From assembly GCA_002695185.1 (NCBI GenBank), contig NZOF01000143.1:1-9306 (forward strand): a stretch of DNA of 9,306 bases. The letters are read 5' to 3'. The notes under the pieces are model-generated. The model ran no database searches, was not told the DNA's origin, and saw only the letters and a program-made list of their open reading frames with translations. The position numbers and the translations under genes were made by a program. The stretch is from Erythrobacter sp. (GTDB taxonomy: Bacteria; Pseudomonadota; Alphaproteobacteria; Sphingomonadales; Sphingomonadaceae). Positions within the stretch are counted from its first letter, which is position 1; every line of letters starts with the position of its first letter. Shown here piece after piece: positions 5,945 to 9,306 of the stretch.

Positions 5945-6921
5945 GCCATGCCGCCACCAACTGGGCCATCCAGCAGCGCGGGCTGAAACCGGCAACCAAG
6001 ATCGTGCTCTGGCATCTCTGCGACCGCCACAATCCGGATTTCGGCTGTTTTCCGACGCAGGTCAGGCTGGCCGAGGATGCCGAGATGTCGGTCTCAGCGC
6101 TGAACGAACATCTCATCAAGCTGGAGGAACGGCGCCTGATCCACCGGATCCGCACGCATGATCCCCGCACCCACAAGCGACAGGCCACCCGCTACATCCT
6201 GGGTTTTGAGGCTGGCTTTCCGCAAGACCCGTCTCCGGAAACCGGAGATGGCGATGATGGGCCGGAGGACGAACCGGGCGGCGATCCAACTCCGGATTCC
6301 GGACAAGGGTCCATCTCCGGATTTTCGGCAAAGCCATCTCCGGATTTTGCCCAAAGCCATCTCCGGAATCCGGAGACTAACCCTGTAAGGGAACCTTTAA
6401 GGGAACCAGTAAAGGAGGAGGAGGACGCGCGGGCGCGCGATGATCGATTTGAAGAGTTTTTCGGCGAGCTGCTCGACGCGCTGGGCCTAGACCTTGAGGC
6501 CGCCCTGCCCGCCTGGTGGCAGGGCTGGCCAGCCCGTGAACATGTCCGGCGCTGGATCACCGATCTCGGCCTGACCGAGGACCGGATCGTCGCGGTGGCC
6601 CGGGACAGCCGGAACACCCATCCCGAGCCGCCGGACGGCCCGAGGGCGCTGGACCGGCTGATGGAACGGGCCGCGAGATCTGCATCGGCGGATGTGGGCA
6701 GGAATGCCAGTGCCTGCACCGGCGATCACCGCCGCAAGCGCAAATCCAAATCCGCCGACACCTCACGGGCCAGCCTCGACGAAATCGCGGGTTTCTACGC
6801 CGGAATGGTGAATGGGGACGGCTACCTGCCCTCGAACGCCATCTCGAACACCGTGCGCAATTCCATGCTTGAGAGAGGGCTGGTCACAGCCCAGCGCCTG
6901 CGTGAACGAGGGGTGCTGTGA
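5941..6921 (+). CDS. Winged-helix replication-initiator-like protein
   Basis: A 326-residue protein with an N-terminal winged helix of the HTH_36 type (about residues 5-90): IVLWHLCDRHNPDFGCFPTQ, then LAEDAEMSVSALNEHLIKLEERRLI and a basic wing ending RYILGF. A long low-complexity linker (about 95-160) follows, encoded by the iteron cluster. A helical C-terminal region (about 165-240) has WWQGWPAREHVRRWI, and a basic segment RRKRKSKS lies near 255. This layout, an HTH domain, a linker containing origin repeats and a helical partner-binding end, resembles phage initiators such as lambda O in plan, not in sequence. Start ATG 5941 follows GGAGG by eight bases. The next gene overlaps its stop (GTGA at 6918-6921). 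A role in starting replication of the element is inferred from the fold and the repeats; a plain transcription regulator remains possible. Confidence 0.75.
   Translation: MSHAATNWAIQQRGLKPATKIVLWHLCDRHNPDFGCFPTQVRLAEDAEMSVSALNEHLIKLEERRLIHRIRTHDPRTHKRQATRYILGFEAGFPQDPSPETGDGDDGPEDEPGGDPTPDSGQGSISGFSAKPSPDFAQSHLRNPETNPVREPLREPVKEEEDARARDDRFEEFFGELLDALGLDLEAALPAWWQGWPAREHVRRWITDLGLTEDRIVAVARDSRNTHPEPPDGPRALDRLMERAARSASADVGRNASACTGDHRRKRKSKSADTSRASLDEIAGFYAGMVNGDGYLPSNAISNTVRNSMLERGLVTAQRLRERGVL
6229..6373. repeat. CTCCGGA iteron cluster, candidate replication origin
   Basis: Three direct units begin CCATCTCCGGA at 6311, 6334 and 6357, spaced exactly 23 bases. The first two agree at 20 of 23 positions. 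Related units start at 6286 (CCAACTCCGGATT) and 6229 (CCGTCTCCGGAAA). Two of the units carry extra dyads: TCTCCGGAAACCGGAGA at 6232-6248, and CTCCGGAATCCGGAG in the last. Because 23 is not a multiple of three, the three regular units fall in three different reading phases of the host gene and encode unrelated peptides, so the conserved entity is DNA. Confidence 0.75.
6384..6418. repeat. 12-bp tandem repeats in an AT-richer stretch after the iterons
   Basis: TAAGGGAACC occurs at 6386-6395 and 6398-6407 (12-base period), followed by a degenerate third unit (GTAAAGGAGG at 6409). Here the period is in frame (VREPLREPVKEE), so a protein-level repeat is possible. The stretch 6374-6413 is about 45% G+C by hand count, lower than its surroundings, as expected of an unwinding element beside iterons. 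Confidence 0.45.
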
Positions 6922-8198
6922 ATGCCATGGTGTCACGTCCCCGGCACGGACTGTCGCTCTGCGCAGGCGGCGGAGGCCTGGATCTGGGCCTCATGCTCGC
7001 CGAGCCCGAATATCATACCCGCGCCTTTGTCGAATGGGACGACTGGCCGCGATCCGTCCTCATCGCATCCCAGAATGCAGGATATTTCGCCCCGGCCCCG
7101 ATCTGGGACGATCTGCGCAGCTTCGATGCGAAGCCCCTCCGCGGCGCCTTCGACACAGTGCTGGCCGGATATCCCTGCCAGCCCTTCAGTGCCGCCGGCA
7201 AGCGCAGTGGCACGGCCGATCCCCGCCACCTCTGGCCCGAAGTCGCCCGTGTCATCGCGGAATGCCGACCAGAATGGGTCTTCCTCGAAAACGTCGCCGG
7301 TCACGTCACCCTCGGCCTTGAAACCGTGCTCCGAGAACTTTGGGGACTGGGTTATACGCCTGCGGCGGGTCTGTTCTCAGCGGCAGAGGTCGGCGCGCCG
7401 CATCAGAGGCTCCGGATCTTCATCCTGGCCCACACCGATGAGCCTGCATCCCGGCACGAGCCGCTACAATCCGGCGGGCAACAGCGATTTCACCCGCAAG
7501 GCGGAGGCCTTGGCGCTGGGCATCGCCAGCTGGTCGACACCGAAGGCCAGCGACGGGGCGAAGGGCGGACCGGGTCAGAGCTATGGCGCGGGCGGCACCC
7601 CGCCCCTGCCCGCGCAGGCGGCGCAATGGTGGACGACGCCGCAGGCGCACGATGTCAGCCCTCGGGGCGCGGGTCAGATCCCGGGACCGAAGGCAGGCAA
7701 CCGTTGTCTGGCGCGAGATGCGCAAAACTGGGCGGCTCCGGAGACGCAATGGCCGACCCCGGCGGCGCAGAACTGGAAGGGGTCCAGCGAGGCCAGCATC
7801 ACCCGGGCGGACGGCAAGAGCCGGATGGATATCCTGCATTACCGGGCCGAACAGGGCTTCACCCGCCCGGCCCCGGCGATCACGCCGCATGGGCAGCCAT
7901 CCTCGCCGCACGCCCCGATCTCGCGCCCGCTCTGGGCTTCGATGATTGCCTCACATGGGCGAAGCGTCTCGCGGAGGATCCTGAAGGCCCGGGCACGGCG
8001 GCGGCTGAACCCGCTCTTCGTCGGATGGCTGATGGGCTGGCCCATCGGTCACGCGCTCTGCGCCTGCTCGGCAACGGAGTTCACCCTTTGGCAGCAGCAA
8101 ATGCGTGGCGCGCTCTCTCAACTGCCCATGGCCTCGGGCCCGTGGATCTGGCGCCCAGCGGAGGGAACACCGCGACCGGCGCAGATGTCGCTGTTTGA
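6918..8198 (+). CDS. Phage-type DNA (cytosine-5) methyltransferase
   Basis: Methylates the C5 position of cytosine in DNA, probably protecting the element from host restriction. Motifs of the first half: I, LSLCAGGGGLDLGL (12-25); IV, GYPCQPFS (84-91) with catalytic C87; VI, ENV (124-126); VIII, GAPHQRLRIFIL (159-170). The same frame stays open to TGA 8196-8198 and ends with a motif X-like LLGNGVHPLAAANAW (about 383-397). Between residues about 172 and 330, however, codon use is poor and the other frame (7438-8214) looks better coded. The GTG start at 6918 overlaps the previous stop, with GAGGGG five bases before it. The protein may therefore be this 426-residue product, or the first half joined to the second frame by frameshifting. 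Sequence specificity cannot be read from the sequence. Confidence 0.85.
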   Translation: MNAMVSRPRHGLSLCAGGGGLDLGLMLAEPEYHTRAFVEWDDWPRSVLIASQNAGYFAPAPIWDDLRSFDAKPLRGAFDTVLAGYPCQPFSAAGKRSGTADPRHLWPEVARVIAECRPEWVFLENVAGHVTLGLETVLRELWGLGYTPAAGLFSAAEVGAPHQRLRIFILAHTDEPASRHEPLQSGGQQRFHPQGGGLGAGHRQLVDTEGQRRGEGRTGSELWRGRHPAPARAGGAMVDDAAGARCQPSGRGSDPGTEGRQPLSGARCAKLGGSGDAMADPGGAELEGVQRGQHHPGGRQEPDGYPALPGRTGLHPPGPGDHAAWAAILAARPDLAPALGFDDCLTWAKRLAEDPEGPGTAAAEPALRRMADGLAHRSRALRLLGNGVHPLAAANAWRALSTAHGLGPVDLAPSGGNTATGADVAV

Positions 8199-8214
8199 AG
8201 GATTGCAGCCATGA
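7438..8214 (+). CDS. Overlapping +1-frame ORF: target-recognition/C-terminal part of phage C5 methyltransferase
   Basis: From ATG 7438 this frame gives 258 residues overlapping the methyltransferase in a different frame. It looks like the variable target-recognition part and C-terminus of many phage C5 methyltransferases: YNPAGNSDFTRK, spaced W-x-T-P blocks (WSTP 32-35, WTTP 65-68, WPTP 105-108, then NWKG), a motif IX-like LNPLFVGWLMGWP (190-202), and a QMSLFEG end. Over the first 40 codons 36 have G or C in the third position, against 25 in the other frame (hand count). Its stop forms ATGA (8211-8214) with the next gene, as in the rest of the operon. No ribosome site precedes ATG 7438, so entry by +1 frameshift near 7430-7440, or a past single-base indel that split the gene, is as likely as independent starting. 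Confidence 0.55.
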   Translation: MSLHPGTSRYNPAGNSDFTRKAEALALGIASWSTPKASDGAKGGPGQSYGAGGTPPLPAQAAQWWTTPQAHDVSPRGAGQIPGPKAGNRCLARDAQNWAAPETQWPTPAAQNWKGSSEASITRADGKSRMDILHYRAEQGFTRPAPAITPHGQPSSPHAPISRPLWASMIASHGRSVSRRILKARARRRLNPLFVGWLMGWPIGHALCACSATEFTLWQQQMRGALSQLPMASGPWIWRPAEGTPRPAQMSLFEGLQP

Positions 8215-8882
8215 GCATTCAGGGACGGATCGGCCGGACGGGCGGCGGACGGGTGAAACGCGCGCTGGGCGTGCAGGCGGCGCTGGAATGGGCGTTCCGG
8301 GTCGAAAAGGCGCAGCTGGACCTGCCCGTGCCGGAGGACCGGACCGGCGAAAGCTACGGCTACGGGCTTGAGCATGTGCTACTGCAGCGCGCGGCGCTGG
8401 GCTGCAGGATCGACGGCGGCCAGCACAAGATCGGCAGCTACACCCATGAGGATGCCGAGGTGATCGCCGCCTGCGTGGCTGGCATGCCGGACAGTCTCGG
8501 CGGCAAGCGCATGGCGATCCGCGTCGCGGAACTGGCTCGCGCAGGGCTGACCCCGGACTGGATGCCCGGTGCCGTGCCGCGCTGCGTCCCTGTAGAGGTC
8601 AAGCGCAACCAGCATGGGGAACGGGCAGCAACGACGGTCGTCGGCACCGCGCGGGTGTTGTCTCGTGGCAAGTGGCGCAGCGTCGATATTCTGGCCTGCC
8701 CGGTCACCTTCTCGCCCCATCCTCGCCAGATCGAGTCCGCCCGCTGCGCCTATGACGACTGGCGGCAGGCGCTGGGCTGGATCAAGGGCGGGCTGATCTC
8801 GGGTGGGATGCTGCGGGAGTTCGAGGTGACGGAGGCAATGCCGATGACAAAGCCGTGGGTGAACGCCAAGCCTACACATTGA
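8211..8882 (+). CDS. Hypothetical protein, last gene of the element's operon
   Basis: A 223-residue soluble protein starting at ATG 8211, which overlaps the stop of the +1-frame ORF (ATGA); GAAGG lies nine bases upstream. The N-terminus is basic (GRIGRTGGGRVKRALGVQAA). The middle has an alternating helical part (YTHEDAEVIAACVAGMP, then KRMAIRVAELARAGLTPDW) and a basic segment with PRCVPVEVKRNQHGERA. The end has SARCAYDDWRQALGWIKGGL and VTEAMPMTKPW. I recall similar hypothetical proteins just upstream of terminase genes in Rhodobacterales prophages, but no function is known to me. The last residues (about VNAKPTH) may come from host DNA, since hsdR-like DNA begins 17 bases after its stop. No packaging gene follows, which is odd for this neighbourhood. 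Confidence 0.75.
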   Translation: MSIQGRIGRTGGGRVKRALGVQAALEWAFRVEKAQLDLPVPEDRTGESYGYGLEHVLLQRAALGCRIDGGQHKIGSYTHEDAEVIAACVAGMPDSLGGKRMAIRVAELARAGLTPDWMPGAVPRCVPVEVKRNQHGERAATTVVGTARVLSRGKWRSVDILACPVTFSPHPRQIESARCAYDDWRQALGWIKGGLISGGMLREFEVTEAMPMTKPWVNAKPTH

Positions 8883-8899
8883 CGAAGACGCACATGTTC

Positions 8900-9306
8900 T
8901 TAAGCGGCGCGGGCCGCCCGCACTACCCGACGGAACATCAACCCCATCAGCATGTCGCGCGCTTCCTTGTCCTGCATAAAGGCGTTTCGCATTTGATTGT
9001 CCCTCTGGAAAACATGTATCGCGCGGCGCATGAATTCAGCGTTGAAGCGCTCCTTCACTACTTCCGGAGCGTTATTGCGCAAAATCTCGACCCAAGCTTC
9101 GTCATCCAGAATGGCTTCATTGACCGCCTCAAAGCGGATGTAATCCTCCTCGGTGAAGTTCGTGCCATGGCGCGCGTTGAATGCATCGATAATTTCAGAA
9201 AGTGCCCTCTGCTCGGCGTTGTTGCAGAACTCAGCCGGTGAAGGATTCACATCGGGAATCCATGCGGTTAGACGAGGTGCATGAGCAAGCTTAAGCCCGC
9301 CCGCTA
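8900..9306 (-). CDS. hsdR: HsdR-like C-terminus, 5' end outside window
   Basis: The minus strand is open from the right edge to TAA 8900-8902, about 134 residues. GTG 9248-9250 is available but the frame continues upstream without a stop (PRLTAWIPDV then NPSPAEF), so this is the end of a longer protein. The sequence ALSEIIDAFNARHGTNFTEED, then VVKERFNAEFMRRAIHVFQR and a final FRRVV, matches the C-terminal helical region of type I restriction enzyme R subunits (motor/endonuclease HsdR), as I recall the family. This domain contacts the methyltransferase core. It converges with the 8211 gene, 17 bases apart, with no terminator visible. Its base composition resembles the ATPase gene more than the neighbouring module. 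The assignment rests on the tail alone; another DEAD/DEAH helicase-nuclease is possible. Confidence 0.7.
   Translation of the reverse strand, partial: AGGLKLAHAPRLTAWIPDVNPSPAEFCNNAEQRALSEIIDAFNARHGTNFTEEDYIRFEAVNEAILDDEAWVEILRNNAPEVVKERFNAEFMRRAIHVFQRDNQMRNAFMQDKEARDMLMGLMFRRVVRAARAA
9215..9306. repeat. Right copy of 92-bp perfect terminal inverted repeat
   Basis: Exact reverse complement of 8-99. Here the repeat lies inside an uninterrupted hsdR-like reading frame on the minus strand, so this copy is probably the original and the left one the derived copy. It reaches the window edge, so its full length is unknown. Confidence 0.97.

Noticed and set aside
6229..6420. CRISPR-like array
   Set aside because: The repeats are short, adjacent (23-base period, no unique spacers of constant length) and inside a gene; iterons fit better.
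6922..7437. Upstream half of the +1 frame overlapping the methyltransferase
   Set aside because: Before about 7430 the +1 frame has no family features (Ser/Pro-rich), whereas the main frame holds motifs I to VIII; only the part after ATG 7438 is kept.
2379..8901. CATGTTCTT at 2379-2387 and 8893-8901 as attL/attR direct repeats
   Set aside because: Nine bases only, no extended similarity on either side; expected by chance at this scale, although the positions near the supposed element edges are suggestive.

Overview
The window looks like part of the accessory genome of a GC-rich alphaproteobacterium, most likely Rhodobacterales-like (Paracoccus/Rhodobacter type). This rests on codon choice and on recalled resemblance of the phage-type genes; no search was run. 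A phage-like early gene module is embedded between two parts of what looks like a restriction/defence island. The defence parts (about 1-2200 and 8890-9306) are visibly less GC-rich than the module between them.

Layout. At 20-2173 (minus) lies an AAA_13/PrrC-RloC-like ATPase whose 3' end is broken: its last codons run antisense into a fragment of a type I restriction HsdR-like gene. From 2174 to 2614 there is mostly non-coding DNA holding a candidate promoter, a broken small CxxC ORF and a hairpin over a ribosome binding site. At 2615-3214 (plus) is an unrecognised HTH-like protein, convergent with a tyrosine integrase at 3239-4504 (minus). The 554-base gap 4505-5058 contains two 65-bp inverted arms (54/65 identical) around a central palindrome and an AT-rich stretch. 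From 5059 to 8882 (plus) a tightly packed operon with start/stop overlaps encodes a small HTH protein, a 78-aa unknown, a VRR-NUC nuclease, a winged-helix initiator-like protein with iterons inside its gene, a phage-type C5 cytosine methyltransferase with a second overlapping frame, and a conserved-looking unknown. The module stops before any packaging or structural gene, and 17 bases later the 3' end of an hsdR-like gene enters on the minus strand from the right edge.

How it fits together. The integrase, the HTH protein and the structured gap look like the integration/excision and early control region of a prophage or related integrative element. VRR-NUC, initiator and methyltransferase look like its early replication and modification genes. 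The PrrC/RloC-like ATPase and HsdR fit a type I restriction locus with a linked anticodon-nuclease-type guard, apparently split by the element.

Most notable: (1) a perfect 92-bp inverted repeat at the window ends (8-99 and 9215-9306), carrying hsdR coding sequence that points inwards at both ends; (2) three 23-bp iterons in the initiator gene, one in each reading phase, so selected as DNA; (3) a methyltransferase 3' half readable in two frames, both with methyltransferase-like motifs; (4) the symmetric gap next to the integrase. The end repeat could be a real inversion/duplication or an assembly or amplification chimera; sequence alone cannot decide.
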